From NCBI RefSeq assembly GCF_000686845.1, contig NZ_JMLS01000031.1, positions 1 to 64,000 on the forward strand: DNA of 64,000 nt, given 5' to 3'. Positions within the stretch are counted from its first letter, which is position 1, and every line of letters begins with the position of its first letter. Origin of the DNA: Paenibacillus sp. UNC451MF (GTDB taxonomy: Bacteria > Bacillota > Bacilli > Paenibacillales > NBRC-103111). Shown piece by piece: positions 32,364 to 42,349 of the stretch. Made by a program: the position numbers and the translations under genes. The notes under the pieces were generated by a model. That model was given only the letters and a program-made list of their open reading frames with translations, ran no database searches and had not been told where the DNA came from.

Positions 32364-33182
32364 ATGCGACAGTCCTTTACCCGCAAAATCCCCAAGCAGC
32401 TGCTTAACCCAGCCAGCGGTTATTTAACCGGATACAGCCATACGCTTAATCCTTATGCCGGCTGCGCTTTTTCCTGTTCGTATTGCTATGTGCGTGAAAT
32501 GCCGGTAGCCAAGTTTCGGTCAGAGCCCTGGGGCACCTGGGTTGATATTAAGGAAGGGGCTGCCGCTCTATTGGCGAAGGAGCTGGTCAAGGCGCGCCGC
32601 AAAGGGCCGGTATCCATCTTCATGTCCTCAAGTACAGATCCTTACCAGCCTGTTGAATATCGCGAACAGCTCACCCGCTCCCTGCTCGAAACGATGGTGC
32701 AAGAGAAGCCCGACTTCCTGCTCGTCCAGACACGCAGTCCTCTCGTTACGCGGGATGTGGACCTGCTGCTTCAGCTGAAAGAGCGAGTACGCATAAGCAT
32801 CACAGTCGAGACCGATCTAGAATCGGTACGACGCGCCTTCACTCCTGCAGCTCCGCCCCTGGCGGCAAGACTACAGGCATTAAAGCAGCTTTCAGCAGAA
32901 GGACTCGATGTTCAAGCTGCTATCTCCCCTGTTCTGCCCTCCTCTGAGCAGTTCGTAGAACGATTGGCGGAAGTCGTAGATCGCGTATGTATCGATGACT
33001 TCTTCATGGGCGACGGCAGCCTAGGCAAGCGAACTGAAAGGCTCGGCATTCGCCGTATATACGAGGAGCTCGATTTGTCCGATTGGTATGACCGCAACGC
33101 CTACCAGCGCGTACTGAGCAGTCTAAAGGCCCATTTCCCCGAAAACCGGATCTATGTCAGCCAAGCTGGATTTTTGCCATGA
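32364..33182 (+). CDS. Radical SAM protein of the SPL/Rv2578c type
   Basis: A 272-residue protein with the 4Fe-4S cluster motif C-x3-C-x2-C in GCAFSCSYCYVREMP (about 34-48). Further blocks are SIFMSSSTDPYQPVE, VQTRSPLVTRD and AAISPVLPS. This group resembles spore photoproduct lyase in part of the barrel; its members have no settled function. AGAGGTG precedes the ATG at 32364; the frame is open 54 codons further but overlaps the PepSY gene and terminator. Single gene. Confidence 0.88.
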   Translation: MRQSFTRKIPKQLLNPASGYLTGYSHTLNPYAGCAFSCSYCYVREMPVAKFRSEPWGTWVDIKEGAAALLAKELVKARRKGPVSIFMSSSTDPYQPVEYREQLTRSLLETMVQEKPDFLLVQTRSPLVTRDVDLLLQLKERVRISITVETDLESVRRAFTPAAPPLAARLQALKQLSAEGLDVQAAISPVLPSSEQFVERLAEVVDRVCIDDFFMGDGSLGKRTERLGIRRIYEELDLSDWYDRNAYQRVLSSLKAHFPENRIYVSQAGFLP

Positions 33183-33229
33183 TGGTTTAGCTCATACCTC
33201 TCTTATACATGCCTAATGAATAAGTACAA

Positions 33230-33278
33230 AAACGCCTCTGTAAGTTTTGCCACTCAACGGCAGCTTACAGGGGCGTTT
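33230..33278. terminator. Bidirectional terminator between the radical SAM gene and the ABC permease gene
   Basis: AAACGCCTCTGTAAG pairs with CTTACAGGGGCGTTT around 19 bases, with A run on the left. It fits the end of both convergent transcripts. Confidence 0.8.
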
Positions 33279-33331
33279 CGCTTCAATGATTCACAAGGAG
33301 AGCCGCAGCCGGCCCCCGACACCAGGAAGGA

Positions 33332-34204
33332 TTAACCTTTAACGGAACCGACCAAAGCACCTTTAGCGAAATATTTTTGCAGGAATGGATATACGATCAA
33401 AATCGGAAGGGTCGAAACAACGATTACAGCCATCTTGATCGTCTGCTCAGGCGGCTTAATGAAGTCGTTACCCGTATCCGCAGCCATACCGCTCGCTGCA
33501 ATAACGATCTGACGCAGAAGAACCTGAATCGGCCATTTTGACGCATCGTTGATGTACATGATAGCGCTAAAGTAGGAATTCCAGTAGTTTACCGCGTAGA
33601 ATAGAGAAATCGTGGCCAGTGATGGCAGAGATAAAGGCAGTACGATTTTGAACAAAATACCGAAATCGCCGCAGCCGTCAATCTTCGCTGATTCTTCCAG
33701 ACCGTCAGGCAAGCCTTGGAAAAAGCTGCGCAAAATGATTAAGTTGAACGCACTGATCGCACTTGGCAAAATCATAGCCAGGTAGCTGTCAACCAGCCCC
33801 ATGCTTTTAACCACGAGGAAGGAAGGAATCAAACCACCGCTGAATAACATAGTGAACACGATCATGAGGTTAACGGTTTTACGGCCGTCGAGGTCTCTTC
33901 TTGTCAAACCGTAAGCCATTAATGACGTTAAGAACATACTGATCAGCGTACCACCCGCGGTAACGCCAATGGATACTGCCAACGCCTTAAAGAGAGTTCC
34001 CGTCGATAAAATATATTGATAAGCACTCAATGTGAATTCAGTCGGAAACAAGACGAACGGCTTGCGCGCCATCTCTTCTGCTGTAGTAAACGAGCCCATA
34101 ACCACGTGAAGGAACGGCAGAAGCATAAGCAGCGATACAATAATAAGGAAAAAAATATTAAAAAAGTCGAATAATCGGCTGGCCATTGTTTTATCTTGAA
34201 CCAT
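33332..34204 (-). CDS. Carbohydrate ABC transporter permease (LplC/YtcP type)
   Basis: A 290-residue inner membrane protein with six predicted segments. The permease EAA loop for contact with the ATPase reads DGLEESAKIDGCGDFGILFK (about 185). The start HVVMGSFTTAEEMARKPFVL and the end FLQKYFAKGALVGSVKG are typical of the LplC/YtcP group. It follows the second permease and the binding protein on the same strand, an order seen in B. subtilis lplABC. No ATP-binding subunit is encoded nearby; such systems usually share an MsmX-like ATPase. Confidence 0.92.
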   Translation of the reverse strand: MVQDKTMASRLFDFFNIFFLIIVSLLMLLPFLHVVMGSFTTAEEMARKPFVLFPTEFTLSAYQYILSTGTLFKALAVSIGVTAGGTLISMFLTSLMAYGLTRRDLDGRKTVNLMIVFTMLFSGGLIPSFLVVKSMGLVDSYLAMILPSAISAFNLIILRSFFQGLPDGLEESAKIDGCGDFGILFKIVLPLSLPSLATISLFYAVNYWNSYFSAIMYINDASKWPIQVLLRQIVIAASGMAADTGNDFIKPPEQTIKMAVIVVSTLPILIVYPFLQKYFAKGALVGSVKG

Positions 34205-34231
34205 GTTGATGCCTCCTTTGAAGTAAACGGC

Positions 34232-35185
34232 TTAGTAAATTCCGTCCTCACCGAATTTCTTAGCCAACCAGTTGGAGAACAGTACCAGAATCAGGCCAAT
34301 GACGGATTTGAACAAGCCGACTGCGGTACTAAAGCTGAATTGTCCTTGCTTCAAGCCGGCAGTATAAACGTAAGTATCAAGAATCTCGGCCACATTTTTA
34401 TTCATCGAGTTCAGAAGCAGGTAAATATGCTCGAAGCTAGTATCCAGGACGCTTCCCACTTTCAGAATAAGCAGAACGATAACAACGCTACGAATGCTCG
34501 GGATCGTAATATGCCAGATTTGACGGAATCGTCCGGCCCCATCCATCCTTGCCGCTTCATACAAGCCCGGGTCAATAGCAGCCATTGCCGCCAAATAAAC
34601 GATCGTCCCCCAGCCCGCTTCCCTCCAAATTACTTGAAGGACGTAAATCGGATTAAACCACTCCTCACTCATGAGGAAGTTGATCGGCTGTCCGCCGAAA
34701 TAAGTAATCAGTTCGTTAATAAGTCCGCCATCCATCGTCAGCATAACGAATGAGATGGATACAACGATAACCCATGACAAGAAGTGAGGGATATAAACGA
34801 TCGTCTGTACGACGCGTTTGAAATATGAGTGAGTGACTTCATTAAGCATAAGCGCCAGTACAATCGGTACCGGAAAATAAAACACGATGTTGACGACAAA
34901 CACAACCAGTGTATTTTTGAATATGTTCCAAAATTCAGAGTCGGTAAATAGTCTTCTAAAATGCTCTAGGCCGACCCATTCGCTTCCCATTATCCCTTTA
35001 TAAGGCTGATAGTCCTGGAACGAAATAATCAGTCCGAACATAGGAATGTATTTAAATATTAGAAAATACAGAAATCCAGGCAATATCATCAAGTAAATAT
35101 AACGGTTGCGAACGACCCGTTTCCAGAGACTGCTTTGAGGCTTGGGAACAATCACTGCGGTAGACTGTGCAGCCGTATTATTCAT
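34232..35185 (-). CDS. Carbohydrate ABC transporter permease (LplB/YteP type)
   Basis: A 317-residue membrane protein with six predicted segments. The EAA loop reads DPGLYEAARMDGAGRFRQIW (about 215). PGFLYFLIFKYIPMFGLIIS near the start is typical of LplB/YteP. I chose the ATG at 35185 because GAAAGGA lies nine bases upstream; the ATG three codons earlier is directly joined to that signal. Spaced 27 bases from the following permease gene. It forms the channel with that permease, loaded by the lipoprotein at 35301. Confidence 0.92.
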   Translation of the reverse strand: MNNTAAQSTAVIVPKPQSSLWKRVVRNRYIYLMILPGFLYFLIFKYIPMFGLIISFQDYQPYKGIMGSEWVGLEHFRRLFTDSEFWNIFKNTLVVFVVNIVFYFPVPIVLALMLNEVTHSYFKRVVQTIVYIPHFLSWVIVVSISFVMLTMDGGLINELITYFGGQPINFLMSEEWFNPIYVLQVIWREAGWGTIVYLAAMAAIDPGLYEAARMDGAGRFRQIWHITIPSIRSVVIVLLILKVGSVLDTSFEHIYLLLNSMNKNVAEILDTYVYTAGLKQGQFSFSTAVGLFKSVIGLILVLFSNWLAKKFGEDGIY

Positions 35186-35300
35186 AAGGTTCATTCCTTT
35201 CTATCGTTAGCAATCATGAGATGCGAGAATAAATGAGATAGGTTAAGGCTGCCGATCTGCTCAGCAGCCCTTGCCTTTAATCACCTCTTATGGGACCAGC

Positions 35301-36833
35301 TTATTTGCCGCCGTTGCTTTTATACTGTTCGTTAAATTCATCGATGATTTTTTGACCGCCGTCATTTTGCCATTTCTTAATTGCCGTTTGGTAAGCAGCT
35401 TCATCGATTTTGCCCATTACGAATTGGTAAGTTGCATCTTTAACTTGATCTTGGAGTCTTGCGCCTTTCTCGTTGTATGTTTTGGAATCCAGAGCAACCG
35501 TTGGATCCGTAATCATAAATTTAACTGCTGCGTTGGACAAATTGTTCGCTTTCTCTGCAACAGGCAATGTGTAGAAGGAAGGCGTAATATTCGTTGTTTC
35601 ATACAAAGCCATGTTCAAGTAAGGTCTTACTTCTTTCTCTACAAGCTTGCTGTCGGTCGAAGGCAATACTTTGCCGTCTTTCTTCGTGTAATGCTCGCCT
35701 TCCACGCCGAATTTCAACAGGTCAGCAATTTCAGGGGAGTAGAATTTATCCATCACGTTCAGGATGCTTTTCAGATCCTTCTCGGTTTTAACGGAAGATT
35801 TAGGGAAGAGAACAACGGTTCCATATCCCGGAAGACCCCAAGTAATAGTTTTACCTGTGTTATCTTTAATTTCATTTACTACATCGAACTTTGCTTCAGG
35901 GAAGTTTTTCTCGGTTTTCTCTTGCATCGTTTTGACATCGCCCATAGTTCCGATGTACACTCCCGCTCTGCCTGTATACATCAGGTTTTGCTGGTCCGTT
36001 TTACTCGTAACAGGGAAGTCTTGGTTGATCAAGCCCTCTTCACGCAGCTTTTTATAAAATTTCAATGTATCCAAGTAACCTTTGCTCATGAAATCCGGTG
36101 TCAGCTTGCCATCTTGAACGCCCCAGCCATTTGGAGTGCCGAAGTACATGGAAACGGTTTTGAACGATCCGTACACCAAATCATTACGGTCGGCCAACGG
36201 GATCGTTTTGCCGCCTCCCGCCAGATCGGCTTCTTTAAATTTCTTCAGCATGTTATAAAGATCGTCCACAGTTTGAGGAGCTGGAATACCTAATTTATCC
36301 GCCCAGTCCTTCCGATAGATTAAACCGGAGCGAGCTGGTTGTCTTTCTTGATACAGGGAGTAAATTTTGCCCCCAACTTCTGTGTTTTTCAGAACTTTTG
36401 GATCCAAATTTTTCAGATTCGGATAATCTTTCAGATAAGCACCGATTTCCCAAAATTGACCGTTCTTGATTGCGTCTCTCATTAGAACAAAGGAAGCCTG
36501 GTTTTTGAGATATACCACCTGCGGCAGTGAACCCGTTGCGAAAGCCGCTTGAAATTTCTCATCATATGAACCGTCAGGAACCCATTGAATCTCAAGCTGG
36601 GAGTTTGTTTTTTCTTCCAATATTTTTTCGAGCTTATCCGAAGGCACCTCAGTTGTCTGTAAATCAGCCATCATCGTAATTTTCACAGGCTGCTTATTGT
36701 CATCATTGGATCCTGCGGCTGCACCGTTTGTTTCCGTACCTTTGCTGCTGCTGCAACCCGCAACGACTGAACCAACTAAAGCGAGTGTACAAATAGCGCT
36801 TACCCATTTCAAATCTTTTGAAGACTTTCTCAT
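35301..36833 (-). CDS. Extracellular sugar-binding lipoprotein (LplA/YtcQ type), first copy
   Basis: A 510-residue lipoprotein with signal peptide and lipobox VVAGCSSSKG (Cys about 26). The mature part has the family-1 binding-protein fold with GRAGVYIGTMGDVKTM and ITWGLPGYGTVVLFPKSSVK in the hinge region and FVMGKIDEAAYQTAIKKWQN at the end. It captures oligosaccharides for the two permeases directly downstream. The ATG follows GGGGAGGAAG. A second, similar lipoprotein of the same length lies upstream on the same strand. Confidence 0.92.
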   Translation of the reverse strand: MRKSSKDLKWVSAICTLALVGSVVAGCSSSKGTETNGAAAGSNDDNKQPVKITMMADLQTTEVPSDKLEKILEEKTNSQLEIQWVPDGSYDEKFQAAFATGSLPQVVYLKNQASFVLMRDAIKNGQFWEIGAYLKDYPNLKNLDPKVLKNTEVGGKIYSLYQERQPARSGLIYRKDWADKLGIPAPQTVDDLYNMLKKFKEADLAGGGKTIPLADRNDLVYGSFKTVSMYFGTPNGWGVQDGKLTPDFMSKGYLDTLKFYKKLREEGLINQDFPVTSKTDQQNLMYTGRAGVYIGTMGDVKTMQEKTEKNFPEAKFDVVNEIKDNTGKTITWGLPGYGTVVLFPKSSVKTEKDLKSILNVMDKFYSPEIADLLKFGVEGEHYTKKDGKVLPSTDSKLVEKEVRPYLNMALYETTNITPSFYTLPVAEKANNLSNAAVKFMITDPTVALDSKTYNEKGARLQDQVKDATYQFVMGKIDEAAYQTAIKKWQNDGGQKIIDEFNEQYKSNGGK

Positions 36834-37150
36834 ATTCTCTTCCTCCCCAATTTCATAAATTTTATTTATAAAAGTGCTCTATAAACTGCTTCGCATAGCT
36901 GCTTACTCCGTCTGTCGAGTAATAATGTAACCCCTATTACAGATTTCGTACATTATCCCTGACTCACATCTTATAAACCCAGTATTGGCGCGGGTTTGAG
37001 CTGATCGTATATGCAGAAATTAACCTGATATAGCCCCTGTGCAGCGCTTTTGTAACGGCCAAAAACAGGCTTTTCCAAGCTGCAGATACCGATTTTCAGG
37101 TCATAGCGTTCACGAAATAACGGAAACAAGTTTAAATTCAAACAATAAAA
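36834..37150. other. Gene-free stretch between the two binding-lipoprotein genes
   Basis: No gene or long repeat seen. It must hold the promoter of the first lipoprotein operon (minus strand); I could not fix its boxes. Confidence 0.4.
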
Positions 37151-37178
37151 AACCTACCAAATGGGAGTTTGGTAGGTT
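37151..37178 (-). terminator. Terminator of the second binding-lipoprotein gene
   Basis: On the minus strand AACCTACCAAA pairs perfectly with TTTGGTAGGTT around six bases, followed by TTTT. Confidence 0.95.
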
Positions 37179-37194
37179 AGACTTATGGATCTAT

Positions 37195-38727
37195 TTATCG
37201 GACAGCAGTCTTACTTTTATTGTAAGCCTCTTCCAATTCTTTTATAATTTGAGTTCCACCCTTATTCTTCCAGATCTCAATCTCATTACGGAAGCCTGTG
37301 CCATCAATCTTACCGAGAATATAATTGTAGGTTGCATTGGTCATGATAGAGGCTAATTCGGTTCCATGAGCATCATTAGTTAAAGAAGACAAGCCTACGG
37401 TCGGATCATGGATAAGGATACTTTCGTTATCGGCAACAAGACGATTAACCTCCTGCAAAATAGGCTCTTGCCCCTTTTCGTTCGGCTTCAAAATGTTGGG
37501 GTTACTTATATTCGCAATCATTAGAGACAGCAGGGGACGAACCTCTGCATTCATAAGCTGAAACATGTCCGGAGGGACGGCTACTTGTCCGTCCTTAAGC
37601 ATATAATGCTTGCCCTCCTTTCCATACAGCATCAGATTCGCTACATCCTTATTCATCGTTTTGTCGAAGAACGCAAGAATCGCCTTCAGATCCTCCTGCG
37701 TTTTAATCGCCTTCTTGGAGAAGAGAAACAGCCCGCTATAGTGGGGGATAGACCACACTCCGTAGCCCTTTGGCCCCTGGATACGGTTCGCAAGCGTCAA
37801 TTCGGCGTTTGCATTCACCTGCTTCATCTCCTCCAGCATCCGTGGCGCATCGGAAAGACTGCCCACATAGACGCCAGCCTTCCCGCTGATCATCATATAG
37901 CGCTGCACCTGCTTGCTAGCTACCGGAAAATCTTTATTCATGATATTCTCGCTATACAGCTTCTTCATAAAATTCATCGTGTCCATATATTCCGGTGTCG
38001 CAAAATCAGGGATAAAGGTACCTCCGGACAACAACCAATTGTTAGGCGTACCAAAATAGGAGCTTAAGGTCTTGAAAGCGCCGTAAATCAAGTCGTTGCG
38101 GTCGATCATTCCGACGGTATCCTGCTTTCCGTTGCCGTCAGGATCATTCAAGGTGAACGCTTGGATAACCTGATAAAGCTCATCAATCGTAGTCGGCTCC
38201 TTCAGGTTTAACCGCTCCAGCCAATCCTTGCGGATCATAATTCCTTGACGGGAGGGCGGCCTCTCATTGTACAAGCCGTAATATTTACCGTCCAGCATAG
38301 TCTCATCCAGCGTCTCTTTGCTTAGCGTTTTCAAATTCGGATAATAATCAAGATAAGGTCCAATATCCCAGAACATATCGGAGCGAATCGAATTTTTCAC
38401 TAAATTATAATCAATCTGCCGGACATAGGTCACCTGTTTTAAGGTGTTGGTCTCCAGCGCATTCAGCATTTTACTTGTATAGATATCATCCTGAATCCAT
38501 TGAACATTCAATTCGGCTCCAGTCTTTTCGTTTAGCTCGCGCATAAGCTCGTCCGAGGGCGGTTGAGGCTGGAATAGCGGTACCATCATACTAATTGGGG
38601 TTAGTCCCGGTTTATCGACCACGGTCTCAGCGTTGTGGCTTCCCTTGGAACAGGAGCTGAGCAGCACTAATGCTGTAATGACAAGAGCAATCGACCGAAT
38701 CCAACGTGTAGCATACCAACGGTTCAT
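37195..38727 (-). CDS. Extracellular sugar-binding lipoprotein, second copy
   Basis: A 510-residue lipoprotein with signal and lipobox LLSSCSKGSH (Cys about 26). It is a diverged paralogue of the 35301 protein: FWDIGPYLDYYPNLKTLSKE answers FWEIGAYLKDYPNLKNLDPK, and RKDWLERLNLKEPTTIDELY answers RKDWADKLGIPAPQTVDDLY. AAAGGAGG precedes the ATG. It has its own terminator and lies divergent from the membrane AraC regulator, which probably controls it. It may bind a related sugar, or act as a sensor partner of that regulator. Confidence 0.9.
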   Translation of the reverse strand: MNRWYATRWIRSIALVITALVLLSSCSKGSHNAETVVDKPGLTPISMMVPLFQPQPPSDELMRELNEKTGAELNVQWIQDDIYTSKMLNALETNTLKQVTYVRQIDYNLVKNSIRSDMFWDIGPYLDYYPNLKTLSKETLDETMLDGKYYGLYNERPPSRQGIMIRKDWLERLNLKEPTTIDELYQVIQAFTLNDPDGNGKQDTVGMIDRNDLIYGAFKTLSSYFGTPNNWLLSGGTFIPDFATPEYMDTMNFMKKLYSENIMNKDFPVASKQVQRYMMISGKAGVYVGSLSDAPRMLEEMKQVNANAELTLANRIQGPKGYGVWSIPHYSGLFLFSKKAIKTQEDLKAILAFFDKTMNKDVANLMLYGKEGKHYMLKDGQVAVPPDMFQLMNAEVRPLLSLMIANISNPNILKPNEKGQEPILQEVNRLVADNESILIHDPTVGLSSLTNDAHGTELASIMTNATYNYILGKIDGTGFRNEIEIWKNKGGTQIIKELEEAYNKSKTAVR

Positions 38728-38909
38728 TTGGATCCCAACCTCCTTTCCACCTCATTCTAACATTTCATTATACACGAAAAAAGTCGAAAAACTGGCTTGT
38801 CGTGACGAATTATTGTTATATTTGTCATGAATACGCATTGATCTATCAACTTTAACCTTGCTACAATTAGGAGGCACGCTCTACAACTAACACACGGGGA
38901 GGTATTTCG

Positions 38910-41222
38910 ATGAGAAAATACAGCTTTTTAACCAAAATGACTCTATTCGGCTGTATTTTGTGTACGCTTCCCGTTATTTTTATAGGCTTTTTCTCCTATA
39001 TGAAATCTTCGAAGGAGATTCAGAAGCAGGTTAACTCAGAGCAGCTGCAAATATTGACACAAATGAACTCTAATGTGGAGCAAACGCTGCAAACCGTGAA
39101 TCACGCTTTAGATCAGTTGAACAATTCTACGGTGATGTCCGAGGCGCTACGGCGTCCCATTACCGAGCAAGACTTCATTCTTTATAAGGATCTTCGCAAG
39201 GAAATCAGCAATACCCAGTCGTTTTATACGAATCTGGAGGATGTCGTTATCGTTAATCTGAAACAAAACTGGATGTTAAAAAATTCAGGCTTTTATCGCA
39301 TGGATCAATATATTCATCGTTCCCAAATTGCCAATCAAATGATGCTCCCGAGCTCGACCTCCTGGGTATTGAATCCGAGCCTTTGGTTTTATAGCGAAGA
39401 AAAGGCAAATGCTAGCACTTGTCCTTATACGATCAGTCTTGTCCAAAAGCTCCCGACCCAAGACTTGGATAAGTACGGCTTGTCCATTGCGAATATCTCT
39501 TCATGCAACATGCCGGGTATTCTGAACTACAAGCCGCGGGAATCGGAAACCGTTATGATTTTGGACGATCAAGACAGGATCATCTACCATAATGATCAAT
39601 CCATGATCGGAAGGTACGCAATCAATACGGGATTTATTAAAAATCCAGCGATTTTCAGCAAATCCTCGGACCAATTTCAAACGGATGTGGACGGTAAGAA
39701 GTACACCGCGACCTATCTGCGTTCTTCCTATAACAATTGGATCTATATGTCGATCATTTCCATTGATAGTCTTACCAAGGAATCGGTTAAAATTCGTAAT
39801 TTTACCATTATCATTAGCGTTGTTATCGTTCTAGCGTTCATGACCGTCGCCTGGATCTCTTCTAGACGGATGTATAGCCCTATTCGCCGTATGATCAAGC
39901 AGATCCCCGTCAAGGAGGCGCACAACAGCGGTTCCCGGCTTAATGAATTTGATATGATCGGCAGCATGATGCAGGACCTGTCATTATCCAAGAGCAGGCT
40001 GGAGCAGGAAACTCACCGCCACTTCCAACAAGCGCGGGACTTCTTCCTTATGAAGCTGTTCCAGGGTACGATGCGGCGTAAAGATATTATGGAGAAAACG
40101 GAGCAGCTCGGCTTCAGCGACAAGCTGGAGAGCTGGAAGGTCATGTCCGTCATCAATATACAGATTGATACGCTTGAAAATACGTCTTATGAAAAGGACG
40201 ATCTGGACCTGCTGCTCTTTGCTGTCAGTAATATTACCGAGGAGAGCATTCCTGAGGGCCTACGTCTGCCTCCGGTTTCCATCGACCAAACTCTCGTTAT
40301 CCTGGTAGGACAACCGGAACAGCATTCTGAGGGATACAACCGTTGGATCTATTCGCTTACGGAATCTCTCCAGCAAGTAATTCAAACGATTCTAAAGCTT
40401 AAGATAAGTATCGGGATCAGCCTTCCTTTCAATGATCTTAAGCATACGACCATCGCTTATCGTGAGGGACTGGAGGCACTGAAACACCGTATTCACCTGG
40501 GGGTCGGCGTCATCATTCATTATGCCAACATGAATGCAGGCAAACATCAGATGAATCTGGATTATCCTTGGCTCACCGAGAGCGAAATGTTCGATGCCAT
40601 TCGGCTAGCCGACGAGCAGAAAGCGATAGAACATTTTGAAACTCTGATGCAGATCATTTTCAAGCACGAGATGTCCCCCCAGGAATACCAGGTTCCCTTC
40701 ATGAGGCTGCTGAACAACCTGCTCATTATGATTCAGGAGGCAGGCATTCGCTTAAACCAGCTAAATCCTGGCGGAGAATCGTACTATGAGGAGTTGAATA
40801 AACTCCACATTGGCAAAGAAATCGAAGAGTGGTTCTTATCCCGACTTATCCTGCCGTTAATCCGGATTTTCCGTGAGCGGTTGGATTCTCAGTACCAAAG
40901 CATATCGGAGACAGTGCTCGACCGCATTCATAAGGAGTTCGACACCGATCTGACTATTGAGCAATGTGCTGCGGATCTTCATTACAACGCCAATTATTTG
41001 AGCAGCGTTTTTCGGAAGGAAACCGGTCAGACCTTCAGTGATTATCTTACCGCCTTCCGAATCACAATGGCTAAAAAATGGTTGATCGAAACGGATATGC
41101 CTATCAAGGACATCGCTCAAAGGCTGCAATATCAACCGCAAAACTTCAACCGCTTTTTCCGAAAGCAGGAGGGTATGACCCCAGGGCAATATCGGGAAAG
41201 CTTCCGGAAAAATCAAGCATGA
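38910..41222 (+). CDS. Membrane-bound AraC family regulator (YesN/YtdP-like)
   Basis: A 770-residue protein. A first membrane segment at about 12-30 (LFGCILCTLPVIFIGFFSYM) and a second at about 300-320 (IIISVVIVLAFMTVAWISS) enclose an extracellular sensor domain. A cytoplasmic linker follows (HAMP-like, then a region with LPFNDLKHTTIAYREGLEAL), and the C-terminal AraC double helix-turn-helix is at about 665-765 (LTIEQCAADLHYNANYLSSV, PIKDIAQRLQYQPQNFNRFF). These proteins activate neighbouring sugar uptake genes on sensing the sugar outside. GGGGAGG precedes the ATG. Divergent from the lipoprotein gene at 37195. Confidence 0.9.
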   Translation: MRKYSFLTKMTLFGCILCTLPVIFIGFFSYMKSSKEIQKQVNSEQLQILTQMNSNVEQTLQTVNHALDQLNNSTVMSEALRRPITEQDFILYKDLRKEISNTQSFYTNLEDVVIVNLKQNWMLKNSGFYRMDQYIHRSQIANQMMLPSSTSWVLNPSLWFYSEEKANASTCPYTISLVQKLPTQDLDKYGLSIANISSCNMPGILNYKPRESETVMILDDQDRIIYHNDQSMIGRYAINTGFIKNPAIFSKSSDQFQTDVDGKKYTATYLRSSYNNWIYMSIISIDSLTKESVKIRNFTIIISVVIVLAFMTVAWISSRRMYSPIRRMIKQIPVKEAHNSGSRLNEFDMIGSMMQDLSLSKSRLEQETHRHFQQARDFFLMKLFQGTMRRKDIMEKTEQLGFSDKLESWKVMSVINIQIDTLENTSYEKDDLDLLLFAVSNITEESIPEGLRLPPVSIDQTLVILVGQPEQHSEGYNRWIYSLTESLQQVIQTILKLKISIGISLPFNDLKHTTIAYREGLEALKHRIHLGVGVIIHYANMNAGKHQMNLDYPWLTESEMFDAIRLADEQKAIEHFETLMQIIFKHEMSPQEYQVPFMRLLNNLLIMIQEAGIRLNQLNPGGESYYEELNKLHIGKEIEEWFLSRLILPLIRIFRERLDSQYQSISETVLDRIHKEFDTDLTIEQCAADLHYNANYLSSVFRKETGQTFSDYLTAFRITMAKKWLIETDMPIKDIAQRLQYQPQNFNRFFRKQEGMTPGQYRESFRKNQA

Positions 41223-41250
41223 ATCCAGCGCTTCACACTGCGCGAGAAGC

Positions 41251-41297
41251 AAATAAGCAAAGCAACCCGTCTAAGAATCGGTGCGCTTTGCTTATTT
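41251..41297. terminator. Bidirectional terminator between the two AraC regulator genes
   Basis: AAATAAGCAAAGC pairs perfectly with GCTTTGCTTATTT around 21 bases. Confidence 0.85.
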
Positions 41298-41317
41298 CGC
41301 TTTGTGCCCCCTATTAA

Positions 41318-42247
41318 TTAAGGCTCAATCCTTAAAAAATAGACGGGATCGCCGGTCTTCCCCAGTCGGTATTCATTTGGCGTCGCTCCGACAAAGGAAC
41401 GGAACACCTTAATAAAATAATTTGTATACTCGAAGCCCGCTTCCTTGCCGATCATCTCAACCGTCTTGTCCGTATGCCTTAGCAGCCACGCCGCCTGTTC
41501 GATTCGGATTTTCCGCAAATACTGATTGGGCTTCAAGCCCGTTTTCTTCGTGAACTGCCGGCAAAAATGAAATTTACTGAGACCCGCAGCCTCAGCCAAA
41601 TCATCGATAGATACATCACTGGCATATTTCGATTTCATCAATTTAATAGCAGCCCGGATAGAATCAGGCATATCCTGAGGGGCACGTACAATGTCCCTCC
41701 CCTCTGCCAGCCGATGCAGGGACATTAACAGCTCGTACAGTCTAGAAGAAATCTTATATTTATCCAGCTGAGGATCCCGATATACGTCTGCATACAATCG
41801 GCTTAATATCGCAAGAGGCTCCCTATATTCGCGAAACGAGAGCACCGTTCCCATTTTTTTTGCGATATCCGTGAAATGATTTAGAGCATCCGCTCCATTG
41901 ACGACGATGTAAAGAAATTCCCACTCTTCCTCTTCCACAGGAAAGTAATACTCCTGATCGCTTGGAATCATCGTGATAAAGCCCGTATCCTTAGGCAGCG
42001 AATAGAGCGTATCTCCATCCCTCAGCATCCCTCGTCCCGACAGCGTATATTGAAATACGACGAAGCCCCCTCCACGCTCCCGCCCGTTCCAACGATAGTC
42101 AGTTGAGTTCACTCGATCCCATCCGATATTGATGAGTCGAATGGGCAGCTCCGCGCTGCTTAAGTACTTGAACCCGAAGCTCGAGCGTTCACAAGCCTCA
42201 TGATAATTGAGCAATATAGTATCATCCTTTCGATAATATGTTATCAT
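41318..42247 (-). CDS. AraC family transcriptional regulator
   Basis: A 309-residue protein with an N-terminal cupin-type domain (about 45-150; FQYTLSGRGMLRDGDTLYSL, DTGFITMIPSDQEYYFP) and the C-terminal double helix-turn-helix (about 205-300; VSIDDLAEAAGLSKFHFCRQ, KTVEMIGKEAGFEYTNYFIK). It is divergent from the GH4 gene with 102 bases between, so it is the likely activator of that gene. Ribosome binding site is AAAGGC, weak. Confidence 0.9.
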   Translation of the reverse strand: MITYYRKDDTILLNYHEACERSSFGFKYLSSAELPIRLINIGWDRVNSTDYRWNGRERGGGFVVFQYTLSGRGMLRDGDTLYSLPKDTGFITMIPSDQEYYFPVEEEEWEFLYIVVNGADALNHFTDIAKKMGTVLSFREYREPLAILSRLYADVYRDPQLDKYKISSRLYELLMSLHRLAEGRDIVRAPQDMPDSIRAAIKLMKSKYASDVSIDDLAEAAGLSKFHFCRQFTKKTGLKPNQYLRKIRIEQAAWLLRHTDKTVEMIGKEAGFEYTNYFIKVFRSFVGATPNEYRLGKTGDPVYFLRIEP

Positions 42248-42349
42248 TGTAAGCCTTTTTTCTTTGTTTTATTATGTAACTGTCCAATACACAAGTCAAC
42301 GAAGATCAATGCATTTATACTTTAAATGTCGGATAGGAGGACTTTTATT

